DNA of 32,597 bases, from the NCBI GenBank assembly GCA_024278315.1, contig JAJRTL010000320.1, forward strand, positions 1-32,597. Direction: 5' to 3'. Position 1 is the stretch's first letter; each line of letters starts with the position of its first letter. Source of the DNA: Planctomycetota bacterium. Its GTDB lineage: Bacteria > Planctomycetota > UBA1135 > GCA-002748355. The notes beneath the pieces were generated by a model. That model did no database searches. It worked only from the letters and a program-made list of their open reading frames with translations, and had not been told where the DNA came from. Positions 24,258-32,597 of this stretch are shown here, in pieces. The position numbers were made by a program, and so were the translations under genes.

Positions 24258-26567
24258 CTATTTCAAGGTGGAACGATTGAGGAAGAGACTCAGGCCGGGA
24301 ACGAGATTGCTACCGCTCGATACGACAAGGTCCAGCTTGCCATCGCCATTGACGTCCCCCAGATCTGCGGAGATGCCTTGGTAGTTACCCGCAAACTTCC
24401 GCGTAGAAACAAAGGTTCCAACGCCATCGCCGAGCAAGAAGTAGAAATCCGCACTCTCGGAGTTGGAAACGAGGATATCGGCCTTGCCGTCCTTGTTGAG
24501 ATCTCCAGCGAAAAGAGCGGTGGGTGCCGAACCTACCTGGAGACTGCGAGCCGGACGGAAACCGGTGACGCTGTTCATGTAGATCCCCAGGGTATTGGCG
24601 TCCAAATTGCTCACCACGAGATCCTGGAGCCCATCTCCATTGAAGTCCGCGCTTCTGAGGTAGTTGGGTCGAGACCCTGCAGCGAGATCCGCCATGACAG
24701 AGAAGGTCCCATCGCCTTTGCCCTTGAGCACGCGCACACTGGCCAGACGGAATCGCGAGACAGCGATATCCAACTTACCATCCGCATCGAAGTCGCCCAG
24801 GACGAGCCCCAGCGGGCCTCCCGGGACGGAGATCGGTGTATAGAGCTTCGTGAAGTTGAAGCCCTGCTTGGTTCCTTGCAGGACAAAGATCTGATTTCCT
24901 GCATAGTCGGAGAGGACCAGATCCTCAATTTCATCCCCATCGACCTTTCCAACCTTGACCTCGACTGCGCCCGTGCCGGCCGCGAACGGTGGTTGGCTCA
25001 AGGGTGGGAACGTGTCGAAGACGATATTGCCCGTCGTGCTCTTGTTGATGAGGAAGCGCAGTCCTCCCTCGACTGCCACGACGAGATCCATCTTGCCATC
25101 CCGGTCAAAATCAGAACGACTCAGGCTCCCCGGGGCCTTGCCCACAGAGATCTCCAAGGCCTGTCCAGCAGTCCCGGCCGGATGAAGTCGTCCGTCCTTT
25201 GCTCCTGCCATGACGGTCAGGACTCCGACCGATGGGTCGGTGTAGGCGGCATCGGCAAATCCATCCATATCGAAATCGGCCGCAGCAGTGAATCGGAGTA
25301 CCGCCATTTCCTTGGGCACGGGCAAACCGATGCGAGAGCTGAATCGTTCGGGACTATGCGGACCAGAACGGCCCATGCCAGGCTCTACGTCTCGTCCCCG
25401 GAACCAGGACATGGCCTTGCTGTGAGTAGCGGAGCAGAGGACATCCACCATGCCATCTTGATCGAGATCGACCACAGCCGACTTGGAGGGCTGACCAGAA
25501 GTCACAAAGTTGCGTTCGGGCGTGAACCCGCCCTTTCCATCTCCGTAGCGAACGCCAACCGAATAGCCCGGCCAGTGCGCGATCACGAGGTCCAGATTGC
25601 CATCCTTGTCCAGATCACCGGAACTCAGATGGAACGGATTGGTGTCCAAGGTGCTGACCTGGGGAGTCGCGAACCCGCTCGCCCCCAGACCTTGGAAGTA
25701 GCTGAGTTGGTTGGAGAAGTAGTCCGCGACCAGGAGATCAGGTCTACCATCCCGATTGTAGTCCTCGGCCAGGACATGCACAGGCCCATCCGCCTTGATG
25801 TCCAACACGAGGGGGACGCTGTTGAAGCCGCCAGCCTTCTCGGAGTAGAAGACCAACACCCGGTCCTGATCCATGTCCACGACGGCAAGATCCTTACGAC
25901 CACTCAGGTCGAGGTCAGCCATCGTCGCCGGGCCCAGGTTCGCGCCTGCGCCACCATCCAACTCGATTGCCTTGCCGAACTGCCCCTGCGCATCGGCCAG
26001 ATGGACTTGCAGGATTCGTCCTCGTCCCTTGCCTGAAACCAAATCGGCACGCCCATCACCATTCAGGTCGCCAGCCATGAGGCCAGTTCCGTTGGTGCCT
26101 GCGGCGAGGCTGCCCTTGTCCGCCACGAAGGTCCCGGATCCCGTGTTGCGATAGACCCGGATCACGCCTTGGGAGACGAACTGGATGGCCAGATCGAGAT
26201 CGCCGTCCTTGTCGAAGTCACCCGCGGCAATTTCGCCTGGCGGCTCGGCAAAAGGTGCAGAGAACAAGGCCTGGTCGGAGAACCCGCCCTTCCCATCCTG
26301 GCCCACCAGGATACGCAGAGTCTGGTCCTTGGCGCCCACAGCGGAGATGACAATGTCGAGCTTTCCGTCCGCATTGAAATCACCCAGAACGAAGGAACGC
26401 AGCCCTGGGTCCTGCACGCCGGCCGGTATCTCCATGCGTGAATCGAAGCGTAGATCCTCCGCAACGCCCACAGACGGGCCTCCCGAAGAGCCTCCGCTCT
26501 TGCTGCAGGAAGAGAGCAGAAGCCCGGTGACAAGGGCACTGTAGATTATGGTGTTAGGCTTATTCAT
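24258..26567 (-). CDS. FG-GAP/VCBS repeat lipoprotein with 14 repeats
   Basis: The 769-residue protein starts at ATG 26567 (a GTG at 26573 in the same frame is an alternative). It has a lipoprotein signal ending in LLSSC (Cys at about 21) and a Gly/Ser linker. I count 14 FG-GAP calcium-binding loops of the D-x-[DN]-x-D-G type, for example DFNADGKLDIV, DFDKDGDLDLA, DYNRDGRPDLL, DLDKDGNLDLV, DFDRDGKMDLV, DFNGDGLQDLV and DVNGDGKLDLV. Two are degenerate (the fourth, DLDLSGRKD, and the tenth, KVDGDEIED). Fourteen equals two seven-bladed propellers, consistent with a double beta-propeller anchored at the membrane and exposed outside. FG-GAP propellers bind Ca2+ and mediate adhesion or ligand binding. 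It leads the minus-strand operon with the nucleotidyltransferase, amidohydrolase and larE; a functional link is not obvious. Confidence 0.87.
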   Translation of the reverse strand: MNKPNTIIYSALVTGLLLSSCSKSGGSSGGPSVGVAEDLRFDSRMEIPAGVQDPGLRSFVLGDFNADGKLDIVISAVGAKDQTLRILVGQDGKGGFSDQALFSAPFAEPPGEIAAGDFDKDGDLDLAIQFVSQGVIRVYRNTGSGTFVADKGSLAAGTNGTGLMAGDLNGDGRADLVSGKGRGRILQVHLADAQGQFGKAIELDGGAGANLGPATMADLDLSGRKDLAVVDMDQDRVLVFYSEKAGGFNSVPLVLDIKADGPVHVLAEDYNRDGRPDLLVADYFSNQLSYFQGLGASGFATPQVSTLDTNPFHLSSGDLDKDGNLDLVIAHWPGYSVGVRYGDGKGGFTPERNFVTSGQPSKSAVVDLDQDGMVDVLCSATHSKAMSWFRGRDVEPGMGRSGPHSPERFSSRIGLPVPKEMAVLRFTAAADFDMDGFADAAYTDPSVGVLTVMAGAKDGRLHPAGTAGQALEISVGKAPGSLSRSDFDRDGKMDLVVAVEGGLRFLINKSTTGNIVFDTFPPLSQPPFAAGTGAVEVKVGKVDGDEIEDLVLSDYAGNQIFVLQGTKQGFNFTKLYTPISVPGGPLGLVLGDFDADGKLDIAVSRFRLASVRVLKGKGDGTFSVMADLAAGSRPNYLRSADFNGDGLQDLVVSNLDANTLGIYMNSVTGFRPARSLQVGSAPTALFAGDLNKDGKADILVSNSESADFYFLLGDGVGTFVSTRKFAGNYQGISADLGDVNGDGKLDLVVSSGSNLVPGLSLFLNRSTLK

Positions 26568-26604
26568 GAACACTATGGGCAGTTGAATCGAGAGTTGCTC
26601 ACAA

Positions 26605-26610
26605 AGTATA
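26605..26610 (-). promoter_or_regulatory. Candidate -10 element before the FG-GAP operon
   Basis: On the minus strand TATACT (5 of 6 consensus bases) lies 37 bases before ATG 26567, inside the 81-base gap behind the upstream operon. No convincing -35 box is at the expected spacing, so this is weak. Confidence 0.25.
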
Positions 26611-26648
26611 CCCCCCTCTTCCGGGCCTCACCCAGGCCGACCAGCGAA

Positions 26649-27308
26649 TCATAGGAGGCTCTGATAGCGTGAGAGAAGGGGATCGTCATCGTAGGAGGCC
26701 AGGGCACGAGGAGGGCCCAGGATCAGCATGGCACGAATCGCATCCTTCGGATCCAACTCGAAGCCGGCACGGGTCATATCCTTGATGGCCCAGGAGCGGT
26801 CGGGACGCTGGGTAGACACCTGCCTGCTAGCTGCTGGCCCATCTTCACCGATCGAATTCGGATCGAAGTAGGCGCCCGCCACCGCAGCATGGCTGACTTC
26901 GGCCTCCTTCTGCACAATGGGCTTGATCGGAGTCCTGACGGGTGGCGGAGTGACGGGCGGTTGCATCGCGAGGACCGGAGCCTCCTCGAACACATCCTCG
27001 TCAACTTCAGAAACGGGTCCCCTCTTACCCTCGAAGAGTTCGCGAATCCGCTCGGCGATGTCATCCGGATCTGTCCTTGGACGTTCGCGCTGTCTCTCCT
27101 GCCCGACCGAGCCCATGGGCTGGTCCCTCGGATCGTCGCGGGGCATCTGCCCGGACAGCTCCTCATGCCGTTGCAGCCGCTTGGCCCGTTCACGCTCCCG
27201 CGCCTGCTGGCGCTTCTTGGGGTTGGGCGTGAACATCTGGCCCACGACCCCCAGGAGGATCAAGACCATCCAGAGATTGTCGGAGATGAACTCCAAGATC
27301 CGATTCAC
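26649..27308 (-). CDS. Small membrane-anchored charged protein after floA
   Basis: The 219-residue protein has one N-terminal membrane helix (about 10-27, [17 protein letters not shown]) followed by a strongly basic segment (about 30-50, [16 protein letters not shown]). After that comes a mostly disordered acidic/Pro-rich region and a short helical C-terminus containing '[19 protein letters not shown]' and ending in LLSRYQSLL. Translation starts at GTG 27308: AGGAGG (27324-27319) lies 10 bases upstream and the start overlaps the floA stop by four bases (GTGA). I do not recognise a family. Tight coupling to floA and nfeD suggests it works in the same membrane microdomain, perhaps as a scaffold adaptor on the cytoplasmic side. 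The Arg-rich stretch next to the helix fits an inside-facing tail. Confidence 0.75.
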   Translation of the reverse strand: MNRILEFISDNLWMVLILLGVVGQMFTPNPKKRQQARERERAKRLQRHEELSGQMPRDDPRDQPMGSVGQERQRERPRTDPDDIAERIRELFEGKRGPVSEVDEDVFEEAPVLAMQPPVTPPPVRTPIKPIVQKEAEVSHAAVAGAYFDPNSIGEDGPAASRQVSTQRPDRSWAIKDMTRAGFELDPKDAIRAMLILGPPRALASYDDDPLLSRYQSLL

Positions 27309-28357
27309 CCTTGATGGTCCTCCTGCTTCGAGCCCGGCGTACCGCCATCGGCGCTCGGCCCGAGGTTCCTGCGCATACTCGTATCCGCTTCGATGTTCTT
27401 GTACTTCATGTAGTCGATCACGCCCAGGTGACCGGCACGGAAGGCCTCGGAGATCGCCAGTGGGACCTCGGCTTCCGCAAGCACGACCTTCGCACGGTTC
27501 TCGACGACCTCAGCTTGCATCTCCTGCTCCACAGCCACAGCCATCGCACGCCTCTCCTCGGCCTTTGCCTGGGCGATGCGCATGTCCGCCTCCGCCTGGT
27601 CACCCTGGAGGACAGCACCGATGTTCTTGCCGATATCCACGTCTGCGATATCGATGGACAGGATCTCGAAGGCCGTGCCCGAGTCCAGGCCCTTGGCCAA
27701 GACGGTCTTGGAGATGTTGTCGGGATTCTCCAAGACCTGCTTGTGGCTCTCACTCGAACCGATCGTGGAGACGATGCCCTCTCCAACGCGGGCAATGATG
27801 GTCTCCTCGGTCGCACCACCCACCAGCCTCTCGATATTGGTTCGCACGGTGACCTTGGCATTGGCCAGGACTTGGATGCCATCCTTGGACATGGCCGTGA
27901 CCTGCGGACAGTCGATAACCTTGGGATTCACGCAGGTGCGCACGGCTTCCAGGACATCGCGACCCGCGAGGTCGATGGCCGAAGCCCGCTGAAAATCCAG
28001 GCCCAAGCCAGCGCGGTCGGCTGCAATCAAAGAGCGAACAACGTTGATCACATTTCCTCCAGCCAGATAGTGAGACTCGAGGTTTTGTGTGTCGGAAGGG
28101 ACCTTGGCTTGCACTGCTGAGATCTTGGCCCTGACGATGACGCTGGGATTCACCTTGCGGAAGCTCATGCCCACGATATCCCAGATCGAGATCTGGGCCT
28201 TGGACATGTAGGCCTGGAGCCACAGCGTCACGAACTTGCCGAGGAAGATCGCTGCAAAGAACAGGATCAGGATCAGGAAACCGATGACGACGATTGTCCA
28301 CCAGTTCTGATCGGAACCGGAGCTGGTCTGCAGGGAAGAGAGCATGAAAGCGGTCAT
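27305..28357 (-). CDS. floA: Flotillin-like protein FloA
   Basis: The 350-residue protein matches bacterial flotillin FloA (UPF0365/YqfA family): one N-terminal membrane segment (about 21-43), the band-7-like domain with '[17 protein letters not shown]' and '[21 protein letters not shown]', and a C-terminal Ala/Glu-rich helix region ('[21 protein letters not shown]') ending in '[22 protein letters not shown]'. FloA forms oligomers in functional membrane microdomains and affects membrane fluidity and protein assembly. Length is normal for the family (~330). The ATG has AGGAG 6 bases upstream (28368-28364) and overlaps the nfeD stop by four bases (ATGA), the typical nfeD-floA order. The GTG of the next gene overlaps its stop, so three genes are coupled. 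Confidence 0.93.
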   Translation of the reverse strand: MTAFMLSSLQTSSGSDQNWWTIVVIGFLILILFFAAIFLGKFVTLWLQAYMSKAQISIWDIVGMSFRKVNPSVIVRAKISAVQAKVPSDTQNLESHYLAGGNVINVVRSLIAADRAGLGLDFQRASAIDLAGRDVLEAVRTCVNPKVIDCPQVTAMSKDGIQVLANAKVTVRTNIERLVGGATEETIIARVGEGIVSTIGSSESHKQVLENPDNISKTVLAKGLDSGTAFEILSIDIADVDIGKNIGAVLQGDQAEADMRIAQAKAEERRAMAVAVEQEMQAEVVENRAKVVLAEAEVPLAISEAFRAGHLGVIDYMKYKNIEADTSMRRNLGPSADGGTPGSKQEDHQG

Positions 28358-30390
28358 GTGGGACTCCTGGATGGTTCATCCTGGTTGTGGGCAGACACGA
28401 GTAGCTGCGACATCTCGATGGCGAGAACGAGCACTTCGGTGCCCTCCTCGATGAGTTCTCCGCGAGACTTGGCGTCATAGCGGCGCTGGCCGATGGAGAT
28501 CGTCCCCACCGGATGGAGGTCATTGACAGCCTTGCCCGTCTTGCCGATGCAAGCCTCCAGACCCTTCGCGTGGAGCGGATGCTCATCCGGATCGAAATCG
28601 GGCCCTTGGAGGATCAGCTTCTTTCCAATGCGGGTCTTGGGAAAGATGCGAAACGCCATCACCAGAATCATGGGTGCGGTAAACAAGATCGTGGTCAGAA
28701 AGACCACGCCGATGGCTGTCCCATGCTGGAAGGAGAGGAAGACTCCCGTGACGATCGTCACGCCTGAAATGACAGACAGGATCCCGAAGCTTGGGAAGAA
28801 TACTTCGGCGACCATGGCCAGCAGCCCCAGGAAGATCATGAGGATCAACCAGCCTACGCTGATGATCCCCTCCTCGCCGTTCCCGGCAGGCTCGACAATG
28901 ATCCGGTTCCCCGAGGCCTGCAGGACCCGGATGCGCGTCCCCTTGTCCAGGTAGCGTCCCTCTGTGAAGACATCGTAGGGTTGCCCATCCACGAGGACCC
29001 GACCGCTGGGTCGCAGGTCCGTCAGGGCCTCACCGATCCTACCATCGAGGCCGGACAGGTCCTCGACGCCGACGGCCGCGAAACTCGTGGATTGCGGGGC
29101 ACCCGCTTCCGGATTCAGCATGAGACCGCTGAACAGCGGGATCTTGGGTAGGAAGCGGGAGAACAAGAACCCACCCACCATCACGGCCACCAGGACTCCG
29201 AGCAGACGCCAGAGATTCTGCGTCATCAGCGCCTGCTGGAAGTAGCTTCCAGCGGATCCAAAGTTCTGTAGCGACAAGAAGAGTGAGGCCAGAACCGCGA
29301 TCAAGCCGGCGATACCTGCGATCATCGTTCCGGGTATCACGAAGATCTCGACGATGACGAGGGCGATCCCGAGGACGAAAAGGAGGATCTCGGTGATCTC
29401 CGCCAAACCCACGAGGTAGCTCCCGATGAAGTAGAACACGAAGCAGAGCAAGGCCAGAGCCTCAGGCATCCCTGTGCCTGGCATCTGGATCGCCAACACG
29501 ACCATCAGGATCCCGCCGATCAGGAGGAAGAACTTGATCGAGACCAGGAAACCTGCGAGTTCTTCGCTCCAGCTGTCGACCATGATGGGAGCAAGCCTCT
29601 TGGGATCGTGACCGAACTCCTCGTAGAGTTCGGTCAGCGACTCTGCCCGACCGTCCGCAAGCCCCACACGGATCGCCTCACTCGTCGTCAAGGTGAGGGG
29701 CTGGCCACCGTCATTGAGCACGTGAGACTCGATGATCTTGACGCCCTGGTCCTGCTTGGACTGGAAGTCCTCTTCTTTCAGGATCTCCGTCTTGGTGACG
29801 CCATCCTCGCCCTTGTACCTCACCTCGAAAAGCTTGAGATCGCCATCCACCATGGCTTCGGCCAGGAGGGCGATCTTGGGTCCATGGCTGCGCTCGGCCA
29901 GGGCCCGGGCATCTGCCCTGATCTTGGAGACCATCTTCTTGTAGACACGATCCTCGATCATGCCAGCCAGACCGCCGAACATGACCGGTGTAGCCGCGCC
30001 GATCTTGGCTCCCGAGGCCATGTAGATCTTGTCACAGCTGAGCGCGATCATCGCTCCAGCACTCAACCCGTCGTGGGTGATCCAGGCCACGGATTCGACG
30101 TCATCGTCACGCAGGGCATCCATCAAGGTCACGATGTCTTCCATGCTGGACACCAGTCCACCCGGCGTGTTGATCTTGATGAAGACCCGACTCAGCCCCT
30201 CGGATCGCGCCCTGCGGAAGGCTCTCTTGACCAGAGCCACGGTCTGCACATCGATGGCATCCTCGATGGCCAGGGTGAGGGCTCCCCCTTCGGAACCCGT
30301 GCCTCCGGCCTGCGCTGGCAGGAACGGAGCGAAGAGCAGAAGCAAGAGACCGAGAAGCGATCGCAGAAGGTGATTGGTTGGGAGGTTCAT
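28354..30390 (-). CDS. NfeD-family ClpP-class protease with duplicated membrane/OB module
   Basis: The 678-residue protein has a signal peptide (about 8-28) and a ClpP-like serine protease domain with NTPGG (74-78), catalytic Ser110 in DGLSAG, and a candidate general-base Lys152 (or Lys151) in the helix aligned to Lys138 of Pyrococcus horikoshii PH1510. A bundle of membrane helices (about 290-400) follows, then an OB-fold NfeD domain (about 438-500, '[12 protein letters not shown]...SGRVLVDG'). A second set of helices (about 505-600) and a second OB-like NfeD domain (about 610-665, '[19 protein letters not shown]') complete it. Classical long NfeD proteins (~440 residues) carry one such module. 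NfeD proteases act at the membrane with stomatin/flotillin partners, here FloA directly downstream. The ATG at 30390 lacks a clear Shine-Dalgarno. First gene of its operon. Confidence 0.88.
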   Translation of the reverse strand: MNLPTNHLLRSLLGLLLLLFAPFLPAQAGGTGSEGGALTLAIEDAIDVQTVALVKRAFRRARSEGLSRVFIKINTPGGLVSSMEDIVTLMDALRDDDVESVAWITHDGLSAGAMIALSCDKIYMASGAKIGAATPVMFGGLAGMIEDRVYKKMVSKIRADARALAERSHGPKIALLAEAMVDGDLKLFEVRYKGEDGVTKTEILKEEDFQSKQDQGVKIIESHVLNDGGQPLTLTTSEAIRVGLADGRAESLTELYEEFGHDPKRLAPIMVDSWSEELAGFLVSIKFFLLIGGILMVVLAIQMPGTGMPEALALLCFVFYFIGSYLVGLAEITEILLFVLGIALVIVEIFVIPGTMIAGIAGLIAVLASLFLSLQNFGSAGSYFQQALMTQNLWRLLGVLVAVMVGGFLFSRFLPKIPLFSGLMLNPEAGAPQSTSFAAVGVEDLSGLDGRIGEALTDLRPSGRVLVDGQPYDVFTEGRYLDKGTRIRVLQASGNRIIVEPAGNGEEGIISVGWLILMIFLGLLAMVAEVFFPSFGILSVISGVTIVTGVFLSFQHGTAIGVVFLTTILFTAPMILVMAFRIFPKTRIGKKLILQGPDFDPDEHPLHAKGLEACIGKTGKAVNDLHPVGTISIGQRRYDAKSRGELIEEGTEVLVLAIEMSQLLVSAHNQDEPSRSPT

Positions 30391-30432
30391 GGTGAGGTGA
30401 TCGACACCCCCAACTTAGAGCGTAGGGAGGCG

Positions 30433-30471
30433 CCTTACCAGCCCGCAGAAGGACTCCAATCTCCCTTACCA
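30433..30471. repeat. Paired 8-base direct repeat between divergent genes
   Basis: CCTTACCA occurs at 30433-30440 and again at 30464-30471, a centre distance of 31 bases or about three helix turns, in the 146-base gap between the divergent nfeD and HEAT-like genes. It could be an operator pair; chance is not excluded at this length. No strong -35/-10 pair is visible for either gene. Confidence 0.3.
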
Positions 30472-30536
30472 AGCGGGGAAGCAAGCAGGTCTTGGCCCAC
30501 GCCAAGTCAGCGCCGGGTCCTGCCGATAGGGGGGGC

Positions 30537-32027
30537 ATGCAGGCATCCATCGCCATGGCCATCCTCGAGACCGTCAACCATCTTCTCCAGAGCCACGTGG
30601 ACACCCGGCAGGGCAGTGATTCCATGCGCACCTTGTCGGAGCTTCTGGATCGGGGTTTGCATGGCTATCCGAGCCTCCGCTTCTCGTTCCGCCCGGAAGG
30701 AATCGACCTCGAGGGAGAACGACTGCCCGACAGCGCCGTACACAAGGAACTCAGCCGGCTCTTCCTGCGTGAGGGCTTGGATGACCTGGTCTTCCTCAAG
30801 TCCCCTGGTTCCCAAGAGCTGGTACTCTGGATCGACATCCTACGATCCCATTACCGGAGACGCGTGGCCAGCGATGCCGAACGGAGCCTGCAACCGCGCC
30901 TACTCTCAGCGGGATTCCGTCATCTCAACTTTGGATTCTCGCTCACGCAGAGCCTCAGGAGTCAGGCCGATGAATTCGGTCCACGCCTGGACCCAGGCCT
31001 GGAACGGGAGAGGCTGACTTGGGAAGAAGAGGCCATTCTCGAGTCCTGCCGTCACCTGGAAGTCGACTTCGGTCTCACGATCCTGGAAGACCTGGAGAAG
31101 CACAGCGGAGACCCGGCCTGGCGCGAAGAGGGCGTCAAGGTCCTGGCCATGCTCCTGGAACATCTGGTGGCGGAGAAGAGGTATCGCTCTTGTCTCCCCC
31201 TCCTCGACCGAGCGCTCTCCTGCCCCCTCCCCTATGTCTCGGAAGGCCTGGAACCTTGCCTCGACTCCTTCCGGGCACCCGACAGGCTGGAGCGATTTCT
31301 CCGTGCACTCTCGACCGGATTCGATCCTGCACTCAGCGATTTCATGAAGCGCCTCGGCCCTCAAGTCGCCCCCTTCCTCCTCACGCAAGAGGAAGAGTAT
31401 CCCTCAGCATCTCTGCACGCCCTCATCGAGCACTTCCTGAAACAGGACATCCGCCCCATACTCTCCCTCGCAAGCTGTGGAAACTCCAAGATCGAGAACC
31501 GGGCCCTCTCCTATCTTCTGGAATCGGGACAAGCATTGCCTGTGAACCTCCTGGAGGAGCTCACGCACTCGGGAACGGAGTGGATCCAGAAGCGCGCGCT
31601 CCAGCTCCTGGTAGCCCAGCATCCCACCTGGCTCTCGGAGGATGAGGGCATGCACCGGCTGGAAGACGAGCAGGAGTCCACGAGAATCGAGGCACTGCGC
31701 AGCATGCGGGGCACGGAGAGCCGGGACCAGACCGTGACCCTGCAGCTCTGGTTCGAACGAAGACAACGCAAGATGGGGTTCACCGAGCGCAAGGAGGCCT
31801 TCTTGACCCTTGCCTCCCTCATGGGCAGCGAAGCACTGGCCTTCCTCCAGCCCTACCTCGAGTCGAATTCAGAGCGGCGACGCCGATCGGATCTCGACAA
31901 CATGCTCTGCGCTATCTGCGCCTTGGGCGCGCTCACAGACCACGAAGCGCATGACATGCTGATCGAGCTCTCGCGGTCCCATGAGGAGACCGTCCAACAA
32001 ATGGCCCTCCAAGTCCTTCAGAACTGA
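30537..32027 (+). CDS. HEAT-like helical repeat protein
   Basis: The 496-residue product has no signal peptide or membrane helix and should be cytoplasmic. The N-terminal ~110 residues form a compact unit with a small beta part (SLRFSFRPEGIDLEGERL) followed by 'LSRLFLREGLDDLVFLKSPGSQELVLWIDILRS'; similar units precede helical repeats in several HEAT-repeat and signalling proteins of deltaproteobacteria and planctomycetes, in my recollection. The rest (about 170-496) consists of paired helices of HEAT type, for example around 'ALSYLLESGQALPVNLLEELTHSGTEWIQKRALQLLV' and at the end 'HDMLIELSRSHEETVQQMALQVLQN'. The start is uncertain: TTG 30492, ATG 30537 (a G-run just before it) and ATG 30555 are in frame; ATG 30537 is chosen. 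Function unknown; probably a protein-interaction scaffold. Confidence 0.7.
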   Translation: MQASIAMAILETVNHLLQSHVDTRQGSDSMRTLSELLDRGLHGYPSLRFSFRPEGIDLEGERLPDSAVHKELSRLFLREGLDDLVFLKSPGSQELVLWIDILRSHYRRRVASDAERSLQPRLLSAGFRHLNFGFSLTQSLRSQADEFGPRLDPGLERERLTWEEEAILESCRHLEVDFGLTILEDLEKHSGDPAWREEGVKVLAMLLEHLVAEKRYRSCLPLLDRALSCPLPYVSEGLEPCLDSFRAPDRLERFLRALSTGFDPALSDFMKRLGPQVAPFLLTQEEEYPSASLHALIEHFLKQDIRPILSLASCGNSKIENRALSYLLESGQALPVNLLEELTHSGTEWIQKRALQLLVAQHPTWLSEDEGMHRLEDEQESTRIEALRSMRGTESRDQTVTLQLWFERRQRKMGFTERKEAFLTLASLMGSEALAFLQPYLESNSERRRRSDLDNMLCAICALGALTDHEAHDMLIELSRSHEETVQQMALQVLQN

Positions 32028-32060
32028 ATATCGGGCAGGCTTCTCCGCATCTTCCCGTCA

Positions 32061-32087
32061 AGGGACCTTTGCAGTCGCGAGGTCCCT
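32061..32087 (+). terminator. Stem-loop behind the HEAT-like gene
   Basis: Perfect 8-base arms AGGGACCT (32061-32068) and AGGTCCCT (32080-32087) flank an 11-base loop, 34 bases after the stop codon. There is no T-run. It shares the GACCT...AGGTC core with the hairpin at 1100-1124, also behind a plus-strand gene. Confidence 0.35.
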
Positions 32088-32124
32088 CGTCCACAATCCT
32101 GGACTGACGAGAGGAGATACCCCA

Positions 32125-32597
32125 ATGAGCAGCACAGAATCCCCGACACCATCCCCCACCTCATCCCCCACGCCCCCCTCAGCGGCCCCCAACCGATCCC
32201 ACACCCCTGTCAACGAGAGGGTCCTGATCCGTCCCTGGCCCAAGGTCGTCTTCCTCTACCCCACTCTCATCGCATCCCTGATCGGATGGGTCGCCACCCT
32301 GCTCGTATCCAACGAGCAAGTCAGCCCCGAGAGCGGCTATATGGGGCTCATCTGGTGCCTGATCTTCAGCTTCAACCTGCTGATCTTCGCCTTCGATTTC
32401 TCACGCATCAAATCCATCACACTCTTCGTGGGCGTCATCGCACTGATCTTCGTCGGTCTCTGGGCCAACCAGAACTGGGGATTCCTCGGATGGGTCCAGG
32501 ATGTGCTGGGCGGTCTCAGCATCCACATGAACGGACAGTTCTACGCCTTCTTCAGCGTGTTCTTCTGCTTCATGTTCCTCCTCGTCTTCATCAATAC
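32125..32597 (+). CDS. Four-helix membrane protein, 3'-truncated
   Basis: A frame starting with ATG at 32125 runs without a stop to the window end (157 residues visible). GAGGAG (32111-32116) is 8 bases upstream. The first ~30 residues are Ser/Pro/Thr-rich and probably disordered; then come the segment 'VLIRPWPKVVFLYPT' and four membrane helices (about 41-61, 72-90, 97-113 and 139-155). Between helices 3 and 4 lies a Trp/Gly-rich loop (NQNWGFLGWVQDVLGG). I recognise no named family; 'RPWPKV.F.YP' followed by several helices resembles hypothetical membrane proteins of Planctomycetota, as an impression. The C-terminal part is outside the window, so any soluble domain cannot be seen. Confidence 0.75.
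   Translation, partial: MSSTESPTPSPTSSPTPPSAAPNRSHTPVNERVLIRPWPKVVFLYPTLIASLIGWVATLLVSNEQVSPESGYMGLIWCLIFSFNLLIFAFDFSRIKSITLFVGVIALIFVGLWANQNWGFLGWVQDVLGGLSIHMNGQFYAFFSVFFCFMFLLVFIN

Noticed and set aside
23310-26036. A 908-codon open frame on the plus strand opposite the nucleotidyltransferase and FG-GAP genes
   Set aside because: It is antisense to two well-recognised genes, has no family features, and arises from the codon bias of the repeated Asp/Gly loops.
26623-26639. GGCCT-CACCC-AGGCC hairpin as terminator between the two minus-strand operons
   Set aside because: Only five base pairs, no T-run on either strand, and followed by a purine run on the minus strand.

Overview
The window is a gene-dense, GC-rich bacterial chromosome segment with 20 protein genes, two of them cut by the window edges. 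I see no RNA genes, IS elements, CRISPR arrays or phage genes. Gene content points to a Planctomycetota-type bacterium: a MoxR/DUF58/BatA/VWA cluster running into large PQQ-type propeller proteins, secreted squalene-cyclase-like helical proteins ending in a 'YLPI.QR' tail, FG-GAP lipoproteins and a FloA-NfeD pair. This placement is an inference from gene families. No rRNA or marker gene is present to confirm it.

Layout. (1) 2-1084: 3' part of a tyrosine-rich, probably secreted protein, followed by a 212-base gap with several inverted repeats. (2) 1297-20772: ten same-strand genes packed almost without gaps (most junctions overlap by 1 or 4 bases, and the largest gap is 56 bases). In order they encode a MoxR AAA+ ATPase, a DUF58 protein, two membrane-anchored VWA proteins with a class-I-amidotransferase-like region, a ~1490-residue secreted two-propeller protein, a squalene-cyclase-like toroid protein, a DUF4175-like membrane protein, a 911-residue secreted coiled-coil protein, a secreted poly-Ser/Lys-rich protein, and a second cyclase-like protein. 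(3) 20791-26567, minus strand: FG-GAP lipoprotein, sugar-nucleotidyltransferase, YtcJ-like amidohydrolase (lipoprotein) and LarE-type sulfur transferase, transcribed in that order. (4) 26649-30390, minus strand: a double NfeD protease/membrane protein, FloA flotillin, and a small membrane-anchored protein, with 4-base overlaps. (5) 30537-32027, plus strand: a HEAT-like helical protein. (6) 32125-end, plus strand: the N-terminal part of a four-helix membrane protein.

How it may work together. MoxR ATPases act with VWA-domain partners as metal-dependent chaperones or assembly factors. Here the MoxR/DUF58/VWA core is co-linear with six envelope or secreted proteins: a propeller scaffold, two alpha/alpha toroids, a membrane protein, a coiled-coil rod and a low-complexity linker protein. 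I read this 19.5-kb block as one transcription unit for an undescribed cell-envelope complex, with MoxR/DUF58 on the cytoplasmic side, the two VWA proteins bridging the membrane, and the rest as extracytoplasmic structure. The FloA/NfeD operon is the well-known lipid-microdomain module, here with an unusual duplicated NfeD half and a third, unrecognised partner.
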